A stretch of DNA of 64,000 bases from Glutamicibacter nicotianae (lineage in GTDB: Bacteria; Actinomycetota; Actinomycetes; Actinomycetales; Micrococcaceae), in contig NZ_BJNE01000006.1 in assembly GCF_006539525.1 (NCBI RefSeq), positions 124,001 to 188,000 on the forward strand. The letters are read 5' to 3'. A program made the position numbers and the translations under genes. Each line of letters opens with the position of its first letter. Positions within the stretch are counted from its first letter, which is position 1. The notes under the pieces are model-generated. The model worked only from the letters and a program-made list of their open reading frames with translations. It did no database searches and was not told the DNA's origin. Of this stretch, positions 1 to 7,969 are shown in pieces.

Positions 1-109
1 AAGTACTCGTGGCGCACGCCAGCCTTTCATCGTGCGAAAAGTGCGCACATACAATCAGTAGGGAAAATCGACACGCTCGCCAGAAATGGCGGGACGAGCA
101 CCAAGGGAG

Positions 110-520
110 CTAGCCGCCCACCCCGGTCGAATGCTGATTAATGGCGGAACGGAGATCTTCCGGGAAGAGTTCCTTAACGTCTTTTTCGTAGTCGGAACCG
201 TCACTTGGACGACGCAGTTCTTGCCCGTCGATGCGGAATGGGAAGGCGTCGGCTTGAGCCGCGGCATCCGCGGATTCCTGGCTATCGGGTGCGCAGGTAG
301 CCCAGCCGTAGGTCGTGGAATCCTCGATTCGGAAAACTTCTACCTGGCATGTCGGTGAATCGATAACTGTTCCCTGCTCTTGGACGATATCGATGATTGA
401 TGCTCGTTCGCCATCCGACAGGGTGATCGGTTCGCTGCCAGAACCGCAGGAAGTGCATGCAACGGTCGCGGCGAGGATTGCACCGATGCCGAAACCGATA
501 CGCTTAATTTTCTGACCCAT
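110..520 (-). CDS. Small putative lipoprotein, function unknown
   Basis: Predicted 136-residue exported protein. The start chosen is the ATG at 520: it gives a short basic n-region (MGQKIKR), a hydrophobic core and a small-residue/Cys stretch (AATVACTSCGSG) resembling a lipobox, although neither Cys has an ideal -3 Leu. The mature part is acidic, with Cys in STPTCQ-like and WATCAP contexts that could form a disulphide. A longer frame reaches 667 but its first 49 residues look non-coding. It is divergent from dapB. No family is recognised; a membrane-anchored envelope protein is the most that can be inferred. Confidence 0.6.
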   Translation of the reverse strand: MGQKIKRIGFGIGAILAATVACTSCGSGSEPITLSDGERASIIDIVQEQGTVIDSPTCQVEVFRIEDSTTYGWATCAPDSQESADAAAQADAFPFRIDGQELRRPSDGSDYEKDVKELFPEDLRSAINQHSTGVGG

Positions 521-701
521 GGCCCTGCTCACTATTTGGGAACTCCTGACACATATTTTTCCCCTATTTGCTGGGCAAAACAAGTTGGACTGGCCGTAGG
601 GTGCCTCCGCAATAATTTGCCGACTGCTCCCTGCTGAGAAGTCGTTGCAAAACTCGAGAGAGATCACGTCATCGTTGGCAGGACTGGTGCGTTCAGGAGG
701 A

Positions 702-715
702 TAGGCTTAAGCCCA
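702..715 (+). promoter_or_regulatory. Leaderless promoter -10 of dapB
   Basis: TAGGCT (702-707) lies 7 nt before the dapB ATG, placing the transcription start at or next to the start codon. The only Shine-Dalgarno-like run (AGGAGG, 695-700) is 14 nt from the ATG, too far for normal use. Inferred from the pattern shared by other genes in the window. Confidence 0.55.
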
Positions 716-1473
716 TGAGTGCACAGATCAAGGTGGCCGTGCTCGGCGCGGCAGGACGAATGGGCTCGGAAGCGGTCAAGGCCGTGACTGAGGCTGCAGA
801 CATGGAACTGGTTGCAAGCTTGGGGCGAGGCGACGACCTGTCGCAGATCCTCCAAGCCGGAGCAACCCACATCGTTGACCTTTCCGTGCCAGCCTCCACC
901 GAAGACAATGTGCGTTTCGCCGTTGAGCATGGACTGCATGCGGTCGTCGGCACCACCGGCTGGGATGATGCCCGCCGGGCAAATCTGGAAGCGTTGCTCA
1001 GCGAGCATCCCGAAGCCGGTGTGCTGATTGCGCCCAACTTCGCCCTCGGCTCCGTGTTGGCCAGCGCGTTCGCTGCCACGGCAGCGAAGTACTTCGAATC
1101 CGTCGAAATCATCGAACTGCATCACCCCAATAAGGTGGACGCTCCCAGCGGCACCGCGGTGCGTACCGCTGAACTGATCGCCAAGTCGCGTGAAGCCGCT
1201 GGGGTACCAGCCAGCCCTGATGCTACCGAGACCCAGCTCGACGGTGCCCGCGGTGCAGTTGTCGATGGAATCAACGTCCATTCGGTCCGCTTGCGTGGCT
1301 TGGTAGCCCACCAGGAAGTGCTCTTTGGCGGACCCGGCGAGCAGTTCACGTTGCGCCATGATTCCTTTGACCGTGCCTCGTTCATGCCGGGCGTCCTTCT
1401 GGGCCTGCGCACTGTTGGCTCCCGTCCGGGGTTGACCTATGGGCTCGACGGCTATCTGGAGCTGGGCCAGTGA
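715..1473 (+). CDS. dapB: 4-hydroxy-tetrahydrodipicolinate reductase
   Basis: Cytosolic enzyme reducing the DapA product to tetrahydrodipicolinate with NAD(P)H, in the diaminopimelate/lysine pathway. The 252 residues match the short actinobacterial form. The N-terminal Rossmann fold carries GAAGRMG (11-17); the substrate domain carries the catalytic ELHHPNKVDAPSGTA segment (His136/137, Lys140). The ATG at 715 follows a leaderless -10. Its stop overlaps the next gene by 4 nt (GTGA), so the two are translationally coupled. dapA lies 1.7 kb downstream and dapF at 26.7 kb, as expected for the dispersed actinobacterial dap genes. Confidence 0.96.
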   Translation: MSAQIKVAVLGAAGRMGSEAVKAVTEAADMELVASLGRGDDLSQILQAGATHIVDLSVPASTEDNVRFAVEHGLHAVVGTTGWDDARRANLEALLSEHPEAGVLIAPNFALGSVLASAFAATAAKYFESVEIIELHHPNKVDAPSGTAVRTAELIAKSREAAGVPASPDATETQLDGARGAVVDGINVHSVRLRGLVAHQEVLFGGPGEQFTLRHDSFDRASFMPGVLLGLRTVGSRPGLTYGLDGYLELGQ

Positions 1474-1922
1474 AAACCAAACTCTGGGTAGGCGGCATTC
1501 TGCTGCTGTTCGCGCTGTACATTGGCATGACGTTCACCCAGGCCATCCGCCTGCTGAATACCGGGGAACTGGTCGCCCAGATCATGGGCATTGCGATCTT
1601 GGTGATTCCTGCCTTGTGCGTCTGGATACTGATTCGCGAAGTGCTCTTCGGTTTGCGCACCGAGAAGATGGGCAAGGCCCTGGCCGCTTCCGGTGAGCTG
1701 CCAGAAGATCTTCCCCGCATGCCATCGGGACGCTTCATCCGTTCGGCGGCCGACGCAGATTTCCCCATCCATCAGCGGGACGTGGAAGAGAACCCGGAAT
1801 CATGGAAATCCTGGTACCGTCTGGCGCTGGCATACGAAGCCTGTGGCGATAAGCCGCGGGCCCGCAAATCCATGCGTACGGCGATCACCTTTTGGCAAGC
1901 AGATCAGAAGGTCAGCCAGTAG
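1470..1922 (+). CDS. Membrane protein with C-terminal TPR-like segment
   Basis: 150-residue protein starting with GTG inside the dapB stop (GTGA overlap), hence coupled to dapB. Residues about 5-25 and 35-62 form two membrane segments. The cytosolic tail contains a single TPR-like helix pair (NPESWKSWYRLALAYEACGDKPRARKSMRTA pattern, with the spacing W..LA.AYE..GD...A). I recall a similar conserved protein next to dapB in other Arthrobacter genomes, but no function is known to me. A perfect inverted repeat follows it. Confidence 0.8.
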   Translation: MKTKLWVGGILLLFALYIGMTFTQAIRLLNTGELVAQIMGIAILVIPALCVWILIREVLFGLRTEKMGKALAASGELPEDLPRMPSGRFIRSAADADFPIHQRDVEENPESWKSWYRLALAYEACGDKPRARKSMRTAITFWQADQKVSQ

Positions 1923-1946
1923 AAATCACGAATACCAGCATAGTGC

Positions 1947-1980
1947 CGATGGCCCGGGCTCGTACGAGCCCGGGCCATCG
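1947..1980. terminator. Bidirectional terminator, perfect 17-bp palindrome
   Basis: The inverted repeat CGATGGCCCGGGCTCGT and its exact complement have no spacer and lie between the convergent dapB operon and the DUF418-like gene. There is no strong U tract, as is common in actinobacteria. It probably serves both directions. Confidence 0.75.
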
Positions 1981-1982
1981 TT

Positions 1983-3155
1983 CTAGAACTTCATCTTCGT
2001 TTCGGGATCGGTGTCAGCTCCGCTGAGTACCCTGACGCCATATTCCAGCGGGCCGGATGCCCGGCTGAAGCCGAGCCAAATTCCGCAGACGGCAGTGGCT
2101 GAACAGAGAATCCACCAGATGGCCGTCGGATCCATGTTCTCTTTCATCGCAGGCAGCAAGATGATGTGTCCGGCATACAGGGTCAGCGGTGCGCGGCCGG
2201 CGCCTGCCAGAATCCGGCCCAGCACGCCAAGTCGGCCAATAATCAGCGACAGCAGGCCGATGATTGCGGCGGCGCAGGCGGCGTTGTGCAGCGTGGACAG
2301 CAAGGAATTGCTGTGGCCGGTTGGCAACCAGAGGTAGGCGGGATTATCCAGGAACGGATCGAGATTGGTGCCCGGCAGGCGCCCGGTGGTGATCATTGTT
2401 GGAACGAGGGATAAGTCCAGACCCAGTTCTTGGGCTATGACCCCGGCATTCTTCATGCTCACCAGATGTCCCGCTGCGTAGGTCGCTGCTGCGATAAATG
2501 TCCCGCCCGCAGCAAGCAGGCCAGCAGTTCTCGTACTGCGAAGATTGCATCGTCCGATGGCTATTCCCAGCAAGCCGAATCCGAACCAGATCATCAAAGG
2601 GTAGTATCCGGTGACGGCCAGATCCTTGAGGAGTAATTGCGGGGTGAGAAGGTCTCCGAAGCTTGGATTATGGCCTAGAGAGTTCGCCATCCAGCTGCTG
2701 GCCAAGGGCCGCCACAGAACCGGCATCAGCAGCAGCCACAGGACTGAGACTACCCAAATAGTTATTCTTGTGAGCTTCAGAACCAGCGGAAGCAACAGAA
2801 ATAGTAGTCCATAGTGGACAAGAATGACTGCGATGGCTTCATTTATTGACCCAATGGCCATTCCGAGCACGGCAATAATTAATGCTCTCAGCACAAGGAC
2901 TGAGTAAACCTTAGGGTGGGAAAAGCCCTTCCGCGCCATGGATTTCGAGAGCAAACCCAGGGATAATCCGGCCAGCACCATGAACAGGACCGATGCCCTG
3001 CCGGAGGCGACAGCCCCGGTAAACGTTGGGGAGTAGGCGGGTGCGCCGCTGATTTCATACAGTGCGAAGACGTGCGCGGCGAACATGCCGAGGATGGCGG
3101 CAAGCCGCGCCGCATCCACGCCTAGGAGGCGCTGGGAACTACCCGAATCGTTCAT
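1983..3155 (-). CDS. Multi-pass membrane protein, DUF418/heparan-acetyltransferase-like
   Basis: About 390 residues with roughly ten hydrophobic segments. The N-terminus (RLLGVDAARLAAILGMFAAH) and the later GRAPLTLYAGHIILL resemble the RxxxLDxxRGxAilGm start and 'G..sLT.Y..q' C-terminal motif of DUF418/DUF1624 membrane proteins, a group related to membrane acyltransferases. The reaction and substrate are not inferable. Start: the ATG at 3155 gives the conserved N-terminus directly; an upstream ATG at 3224 would add 23 unrelated residues and overlap the dapA start. It is divergent from dapA. In M. tuberculosis thyX sits next to dapA; no thyX is present here. Confidence 0.75.
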   Translation of the reverse strand: MNDSGSSQRLLGVDAARLAAILGMFAAHVFALYEISGAPAYSPTFTGAVASGRASVLFMVLAGLSLGLLSKSMARKGFSHPKVYSVLVLRALIIAVLGMAIGSINEAIAVILVHYGLLFLLLPLVLKLTRITIWVVSVLWLLLMPVLWRPLASSWMANSLGHNPSFGDLLTPQLLLKDLAVTGYYPLMIWFGFGLLGIAIGRCNLRSTRTAGLLAAGGTFIAAATYAAGHLVSMKNAGVIAQELGLDLSLVPTMITTGRLPGTNLDPFLDNPAYLWLPTGHSNSLLSTLHNAACAAAIIGLLSLIIGRLGVLGRILAGAGRAPLTLYAGHIILLPAMKENMDPTAIWWILCSATAVCGIWLGFSRASGPLEYGVRVLSGADTDPETKMKF

Positions 3156-3209
3156 GGAATCATCGCACCACGAATAGTTCCAGGGATGCCAATGCAACAT
3201 GCGCGAGTG

Positions 3210-3223
3210 TAGATTTAATCCCA
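3210..3223 (+). promoter_or_regulatory. Leaderless promoter -10 of dapA
   Basis: TAGATT (3210-3215) lies 7 nt before the dapA ATG and no Shine-Dalgarno sequence is present, so a leaderless transcript is inferred. Confidence 0.55.
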
Positions 3224-4134
3224 TGGCTACAAGTGCAATTGATAATCAGGCATACCCGTTCGGAACCGTGCTGACCGCTATGGTCACGCCCTTCGACGAA
3301 GCGGGTGAAGTCGATTACGCGTTGGCCGCAAAACTGGCAACGAAGCTGGTTGATGATGGCTGCGACGGACTGGTTGTCACCGGCACCACCGGCGAAACCT
3401 CGACCTTGACCGATGAAGAGAACATCGAGATGTTCCGTACCGTCGCCAAGGCGGTGGGCGGCCGGGCCGCGGTGCTGGCCGGTTCCACCACCAACGACAC
3501 CCGCCACTCCATCAAGCTGTCGCTGGCTGCCAAGGAAGCGGGCGTCGACGGTGTGCTGTTGACCACCCCGTACTACAACAAGCCAAGCCAGGCAGGCGTC
3601 ATCGCCCACGTGAAGGCCATCGCCGAAGCTGTTGAGCTGCCCATCATGCTTTATGACATCCCTGGACGCACCGGCATTGCGCTGGCACCGGAAACCATTA
3701 TCGAGCTGTCCAAGATTCCTCAGGTCATTGCGCTGAAGGATGCCAAAGCGGATTACCAGTCCACCACCACCGTGCTGGCCAACACCGATCTGCACGTGTA
3801 CTCGGGCGATGACGGCCTGACCCTGCCACTGATGGCGGCCGGTGCGGTCGGCGTGGTTTCGGTCACCGCTCACGTTGCGGCCGCCAAGTACCGTACGCTA
3901 GTTAATGCAATGCATGCAGGAGATCTGGCAACTGCACGCACCACACACTTTGAGCTGGACGCGATCCAGCGCGGCATCATGGGCCACATTCAGGGCGCCG
4001 TTGCCGCAAAATATGGACTTCACTGGCAGGGTGTCCTGCCGAACACCGTCGTCCGGCTGCCGCTGTTGGCACCGTCGGACGCAGAGCTAGATGCCATCCG
4101 CGCGGACCTACGTGAAGGTGGATGGGATCTGTAA
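3223..4134 (+). CDS. dapA: 4-hydroxy-tetrahydrodipicolinate synthase
   Basis: Condenses pyruvate with aspartate semialdehyde, the committed step of diaminopimelate/lysine synthesis, in the cytosol. 303 residues, normal length for this TIM-barrel aldolase. The pyruvate-carboxylate site GTTGETSTLT is at 54-63, the catalytic Tyr in LYDIPGRTG is Tyr144, and the Schiff-base Lys in IALKDAK is Lys172. The start at 3223 (MATSAID) is preferred over an in-frame ATG at 3199 because of the leaderless -10. rnj follows after 19 nt and probably shares the transcript. Confidence 0.97.
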   Translation: MATSAIDNQAYPFGTVLTAMVTPFDEAGEVDYALAAKLATKLVDDGCDGLVVTGTTGETSTLTDEENIEMFRTVAKAVGGRAAVLAGSTTNDTRHSIKLSLAAKEAGVDGVLLTTPYYNKPSQAGVIAHVKAIAEAVELPIMLYDIPGRTGIALAPETIIELSKIPQVIALKDAKADYQSTTTVLANTDLHVYSGDDGLTLPLMAAGAVGVVSVTAHVAAAKYRTLVNAMHAGDLATARTTHFELDAIQRGIMGHIQGAVAAKYGLHWQGVLPNTVVRLPLLAPSDAELDAIRADLREGGWDL

Positions 4135-4153
4135 CGAAAGGGACTAACCACAT

Positions 4154-5860
4154 ATGACTGAGAGTTCAGTAGGCAAGGCTGACGCTGCGCGTATGCAGAC
4201 TCCGGCGAAGCTGAAGAAGGGGACAATGCGCATTGTTCCCCTCGGCGGCTTGGGCGAGGTCGGCCGAAACATGACCGTATTCGAACTCAACGGGAAACTG
4301 TTGATCGTCGACTGCGGCGTGCTCTTCCCCGAAGAGCACCAGCCTGGCGTGGATCTGATCCTGCCGGACTTCTCCTACATCAAGGACCGCCTGGACGACG
4401 TGGTGGGCCTCGTGCTGACCCACGGCCACGAGGACCATATCGGTGCTGTTCCTTACCTGCTGCGCCTGCGCGAAGACATCCCTTTGTACGGGTCCAAGCT
4501 GACCCTGGCCTTCGTTGAAGCAAAGCTGGCAGAACACCGCATCAAGGCCAACACCAACATCGTGGTGGAGGGCGAGATCGCGCAGGTTGGCAACTTCGAA
4601 TGCGAATTCGTTGCCGTGAACCACTCGATCCCCGACGCCCTGGCAGTATTCCTGCGCACCGAGGCCGGCACCGTGCTGCACACCGGCGACTTCAAGATGG
4701 ACCAGCTGCCGCTGGACGGCCGCATCACCGATCTGCGCCACTTCGCGCGTCTGGGCGAGGAAGGCGTGGACCTGTTCCTGCCGGACTCCACCAACGCCGA
4801 AGTCCCGGGCTTCACCGTGGCCGAACGCGAGATCGGCCCGGTCCTCGAAGCCAAGTTCGCGCGCGCCCGCCGCCGCATCATTGTCGCGTCCTTCTCCTCG
4901 CACGTGCACCGTGTGCAGCAGGTGCTGGATGCGGCCGCGATGCACGGGCGCAAGGTTGCCTTCATTGGCCGCTCGATGGTGCGCAACATGGGCATCGCCG
5001 AACGCCTGGGCTACCTCGACGTGCCGCAGGGCGTGCTGGTCGACCTGAAGCAGATCGACTCGCTGCCGGACCACAAGGTCGTGCTGATGTCCACCGGTTC
5101 GCAGGGCGAGCCGATGGCCGCCCTGTCCAGGATGGCCAACGGCGAGCACAAGGTCCAGGTCAACCCGGGCGACACCGTCATCCTGGCCTCCAGCTTGATC
5201 CCGGGCAACGAGAACTCGGTCTTCCGCGTGATCAACGGCCTGATGCGCCTGGGCGCGGAGGTCATCCACAAGGGCATGGCCAAGGTCCACGTTTCCGGCC
5301 ACGCATCGGCTGGCGAATTGCTGTACTGCTACAACATCCTGCGCCCGAAGAACGTGCTCCCGGTGCACGGCGAAACCCGCCACCTGATTGCCAACGGCCG
5401 GCTGGCCGCGCAGGCCGGTGTCCCGGAGGACAACGTGCTGCTGGCAGACGACGGTTCGGTCATCGACATGAAGGACGGCGTTGCGAAGCTCGTCGGCCAG
5501 GTCGAATGCGGATACGTCTACGTTGACGGCTCCAAGGTCGGCACCATCACCGACGATGACTTGAAGGACCGCGTCACCCTGGGCGAGGAAGGCTTCATCT
5601 CGGTCATCACCGTGATCAACCGCCAGAACGGCACGATCATCTCCGGCCCGGATATTCACGCACGCGGTGTGGCGGAAGAGGACTCGGTCTTCAACGAGAT
5701 CAAGCCGAAGATTGCAGCCGCGATTGTGGAAGCAGTGGGCAACAACCCGAACCACACCACGCACCAGCTGCAGCAGATCACCCGCCGCGTGATCGGCTCG
5801 TGGGTATCGCGCAAGCTGCGCCGCCGACCAATGATCGTCCCGGTAGTGCTCGAAGCCTAG
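4154..5860 (+). CDS. rnj: Ribonuclease J
   Basis: 568-residue metallo-beta-lactamase/beta-CASP exo- and endoribonuclease for 5' RNA maturation and decay. The zinc motif H-x-H-x-D-H is visible at residues 90-95 (HGHEDH), and the second-site His in NHSIPD and Asp in HTGDFK are present. The beta-CASP part includes STGSQGEP, and HVSGHAS lies in the C-terminal half. The ATG at 4154 is preceded by AAAGGGA. It follows dapA by 19 nt, the conserved actinobacterial dapA-rnj arrangement, and ends at a strong terminator. Confidence 0.97.
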   Translation: MTESSVGKADAARMQTPAKLKKGTMRIVPLGGLGEVGRNMTVFELNGKLLIVDCGVLFPEEHQPGVDLILPDFSYIKDRLDDVVGLVLTHGHEDHIGAVPYLLRLREDIPLYGSKLTLAFVEAKLAEHRIKANTNIVVEGEIAQVGNFECEFVAVNHSIPDALAVFLRTEAGTVLHTGDFKMDQLPLDGRITDLRHFARLGEEGVDLFLPDSTNAEVPGFTVAEREIGPVLEAKFARARRRIIVASFSSHVHRVQQVLDAAAMHGRKVAFIGRSMVRNMGIAERLGYLDVPQGVLVDLKQIDSLPDHKVVLMSTGSQGEPMAALSRMANGEHKVQVNPGDTVILASSLIPGNENSVFRVINGLMRLGAEVIHKGMAKVHVSGHASAGELLYCYNILRPKNVLPVHGETRHLIANGRLAAQAGVPEDNVLLADDGSVIDMKDGVAKLVGQVECGYVYVDGSKVGTITDDDLKDRVTLGEEGFISVITVINRQNGTIISGPDIHARGVAEEDSVFNEIKPKIAAAIVEAVGNNPNHTTHQLQQITRRVIGSWVSRKLRRRPMIVPVVLEA

Positions 5861-5868
5861 ACTTCCGG

Positions 5869-5912
5869 AATTATTGCCTCGAACCAATTATGGTTCGAGG
5901 CAATAATTTTTT
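5869..5912 (+). terminator. Rho-independent terminator of dapA-rnj
   Basis: A perfect 18-bp stem (AATTATTGCCTCGAACCA and its complement) with a 4-nt ATTA loop, followed by TTTT. The most canonical terminator in the window. Confidence 0.93.
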
Positions 5913-5948
5913 GGACAGCTCCAACAGTGCCTGTGTAGAAATTCAGTG

Positions 5949-6239
5949 TCATCCAACGAAACTCAAGAATGCAGGCTTCGGCCAGTCAGGCCGTTCGATT
6001 GCCGGAGCAGGACTTTGAGGCACGACGTGCCCCGTTTGCGCGTCCATGACAATGACCGAATCCCACTGGTCCGCATCGATCCGCTCCAGCACCTCCCCGG
6101 TGCGAGTGTCCATGATAACGGCGCTGTCCCAATCACCGGTTGGGGTAAAACCTTGCGTGTCAGCGATTGCTGGTGACGAGAGAGCCAAGGCACCAATTGC
6201 CAAAGCGGCAGTAGCCATGAATTTCGAGCGTTTGTGCAA
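5949..6239 (-). CDS. Small secreted protein with an internal repeat, function unknown
   Basis: 96 residues if translation begins at the TTG at 6239, which has GGAG 6 nt upstream on the coding strand; an ATG at 6218 would remove the basic n-region. A clear Sec signal peptide (HKRSKF, then a hydrophobic run, then SSPAIA|DT) is followed by a short acidic mature chain. The mature part has an approximate tandem duplication: WDSAVIMDTRTGEVLE and WDSVIVMDAQTGHVVP. No family recognised. It is convergent with rnj. Confidence 0.6.
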   Translation of the reverse strand: MHKRSKFMATAALAIGALALSSPAIADTQGFTPTGDWDSAVIMDTRTGEVLERIDADQWDSVIVMDAQTGHVVPQSPAPAIERPDWPKPAFLSFVG

Positions 6240-6406
6240 TGTATTCTCCAAATGCCGTAAAAATGCTTTTGGCTCACTCTACCGACATTCTGGTAGGAAT
6301 ACGGTAAGCGCCAAACTGTTTGAAGCTGAATGATTCCCGGCATTGGGTGCTGTCACAGCGCATTTGAGGCAGAATTGGGCTCAACGCTAGCTCAAGGAGA
6401 CGAAAC

Positions 6407-6466
6407 ATGCTCAGGCATCGCACAAGGTTCGGAATGAAACCGCCGAGGAGGAATGCGCATGATTGA
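6407..6466 (+). CDS. Possible 19-codon leader ORF coupled to the ABC operon
   Basis: ATG at 6407 preceded by AAGGAGA at ideal spacing. It encodes MLRHRTRFGMKPPRRNAHD, rich in Arg and His. Its stop overlaps the start of the ATPase gene by 8 nt, and a second Shine-Dalgarno (GAGGAGGA) lies inside it. This geometry suggests translational coupling or a leader peptide. Evidence is purely positional. Confidence 0.35.
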   Translation: MLRHRTRFGMKPPRRNAHD

Positions 6467-7286
6467 GTTCGAGAACGTCTCGAAGCACTATCCGGATGGC
6501 ACGGTTGCCGTCAAGGATTTCAGCCTGCAAATTCCGGCACACCGCACCACAGTCTTCGTGGGATCCTCAGGCTGCGGCAAGACGACCTTGCTGCGGATGG
6601 TAAACCGCATGGTTGATCCGAGCCATGGAGTGCTTCGGATCGATGGGGAGGACATCACCAACAAGCCAGCGGTGGAACTGCGTCGAAGCATTGGCTACGT
6701 CATGCAGAACTCGGGACTCATGCCGCATTTCACCGTCGCGGAGAACATCGCTACCGTGCCGCGGCTTCAAGGCATGTCCAAAGCCGCGTCACGCAAACGA
6801 GCCCTCGAACTCATGGAAACCGTAGGTTTAATTCCTGCGCAGGCCGACCGCTATCCGCACCAACTCTCGGGAGGCCAGCAGCAGCGAGTCGGTGTCGCCA
6901 GGGCACTTGCCTCGGACCCGAACATCCTGCTCATGGATGAGCCCTTCGGCGCGGTTGACCCTATCGTTCGCGCCGAGCTGCAAGAAGAATTGCTTCGACT
7001 CCAAAGAGAACTCGACAAGACCATTGTCTTTGTTACCCACGATATTGACGAGGCCTTCCTGCTGGGAGACCAGGTAGTGATTCTGGCGGCCGGCGCACAG
7101 AAGCTCCAAGTAGGCAGCCCCAGTGAAATTATTGAGCATCCAGCCAATGATTTCGTCGCCTCCTTCATCGGTGCGCAGCGTGGGTCCCGGGCATTGAGCC
7201 TGAAGCAGACGGAACATGGAACCGTCCTTATCGATGCCCAAGGTCGGACGCAGGGCAAGCTTGTCGAGGACGGAACAGTCCAGTGA
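6459..7286 (+). CDS. ABC transporter ATPase, OpuC/quaternary-amine type
   Basis: 275-residue nucleotide-binding subunit energising the two permeases that follow. Walker A GSSGCGKTT, Q-loop YVMQNSGLMPH, signature LSGGQQQRVGVARAL and Walker B ILLMDEPFGAVDP are all intact; FGAVDP is typical of the glycine betaine/choline subfamily. It lacks the C-terminal CBS pair of long OpuCA/ProV proteins. The ATG at 6459 sits 6 nt after GAGGAGGA; an ATG two codons upstream is possible. It overlaps the first permease by a GTGA. Substrate (glycine betaine, choline, carnitine or another betaine) is inferred from family only. Confidence 0.92.
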   Translation: MIEFENVSKHYPDGTVAVKDFSLQIPAHRTTVFVGSSGCGKTTLLRMVNRMVDPSHGVLRIDGEDITNKPAVELRRSIGYVMQNSGLMPHFTVAENIATVPRLQGMSKAASRKRALELMETVGLIPAQADRYPHQLSGGQQQRVGVARALASDPNILLMDEPFGAVDPIVRAELQEELLRLQRELDKTIVFVTHDIDEAFLLGDQVVILAAGAQKLQVGSPSEIIEHPANDFVASFIGAQRGSRALSLKQTEHGTVLIDAQGRTQGKLVEDGTVQ

Positions 7287-7969
7287 ACTGGATCCTGGAA
7301 AACCTCGGACTCATTGGGTCGCTTTCGCTGGAGCACCTGCGCCAGTCCGTGATAGCAATCGTTCTCGGATTCGCTGCGTCGATCCCGCTGGGTTGGGTGG
7401 CCTGGAAATACAAGCTCCTGCGCGGACCAGTCGTGAGCCTCACTGGATTGCTCTACACGATCCCTTCATTGGCTTTGCTGATGATACTGCCCGTGCTCAC
7501 CGGGATGAGCGCGATCAGCGAAGCCAACTTGATTCTCGCTCTGGCGATCTACGCGGTCGCCATCATGGTGCGCAGCGTGGTCGACGGGCTGAACTCGGTC
7601 GACCCGGCAACCAGGTCGGCGGCAACGGCCATGGGCTACGGAACGGCACGTCGTTTCTTTGCTGTTGACCTCCCGTTGGCCGGCCCCGTGGTTCTGGCCG
7701 GATTGCGCGTGACCGCGGTCAGCACGATCTCGCTGGCCACGGTTGGCATCCTGGTCGGCGTCACCAACCTGGGCTACTTGTTCACCAACGGCTTGCAGCG
7801 CCGCATTATCGAGGAAGTTCTGGCCGGCATTATCGCAGTGGCAGCGATCGCCCTGCTGGTCGACCTGCTGTTGCTTTTGGCGGGTCGTTGGCTGATGCCG
7901 TGGACCACGGCGAGCACCTTGAAGCGGCGAACGCCGGCGCCGAAGTCCACTGAACAGGCGGCATCATGA
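7283..7969 (+). CDS. ABC transporter permease, OpuC/quaternary-amine type
   Basis: 228-residue inner-membrane subunit with about six membrane helices. It carries the BPD_transp_1 cytosolic loop (AATAMGYGTARRFFAVDLPLAGP; EAA-type motif) that docks with the ATPase. GTG start in a 4-nt overlap with the ATPase stop. It is paired with the second permease and a binding lipoprotein, the four-gene OpuC/YehZYXW-like layout. Residues 210-228 form a basic cytosolic tail. Confidence 0.92.
   Translation: MNWILENLGLIGSLSLEHLRQSVIAIVLGFAASIPLGWVAWKYKLLRGPVVSLTGLLYTIPSLALLMILPVLTGMSAISEANLILALAIYAVAIMVRSVVDGLNSVDPATRSAATAMGYGTARRFFAVDLPLAGPVVLAGLRVTAVSTISLATVGILVGVTNLGYLFTNGLQRRIIEEVLAGIIAVAAIALLVDLLLLLAGRWLMPWTTASTLKRRTPAPKSTEQAAS

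Noticed and set aside
1-109. Left edge of the window
   Set aside because: No gene, terminator or element could be supported in these bases; the small hairpin near 32-48 is too weak to call.
4166-5887. 573-codon minus-strand frame over rnj
   Set aside because: Shadow of RNase J; the translation is Asp/His/Val-rich with no motif.
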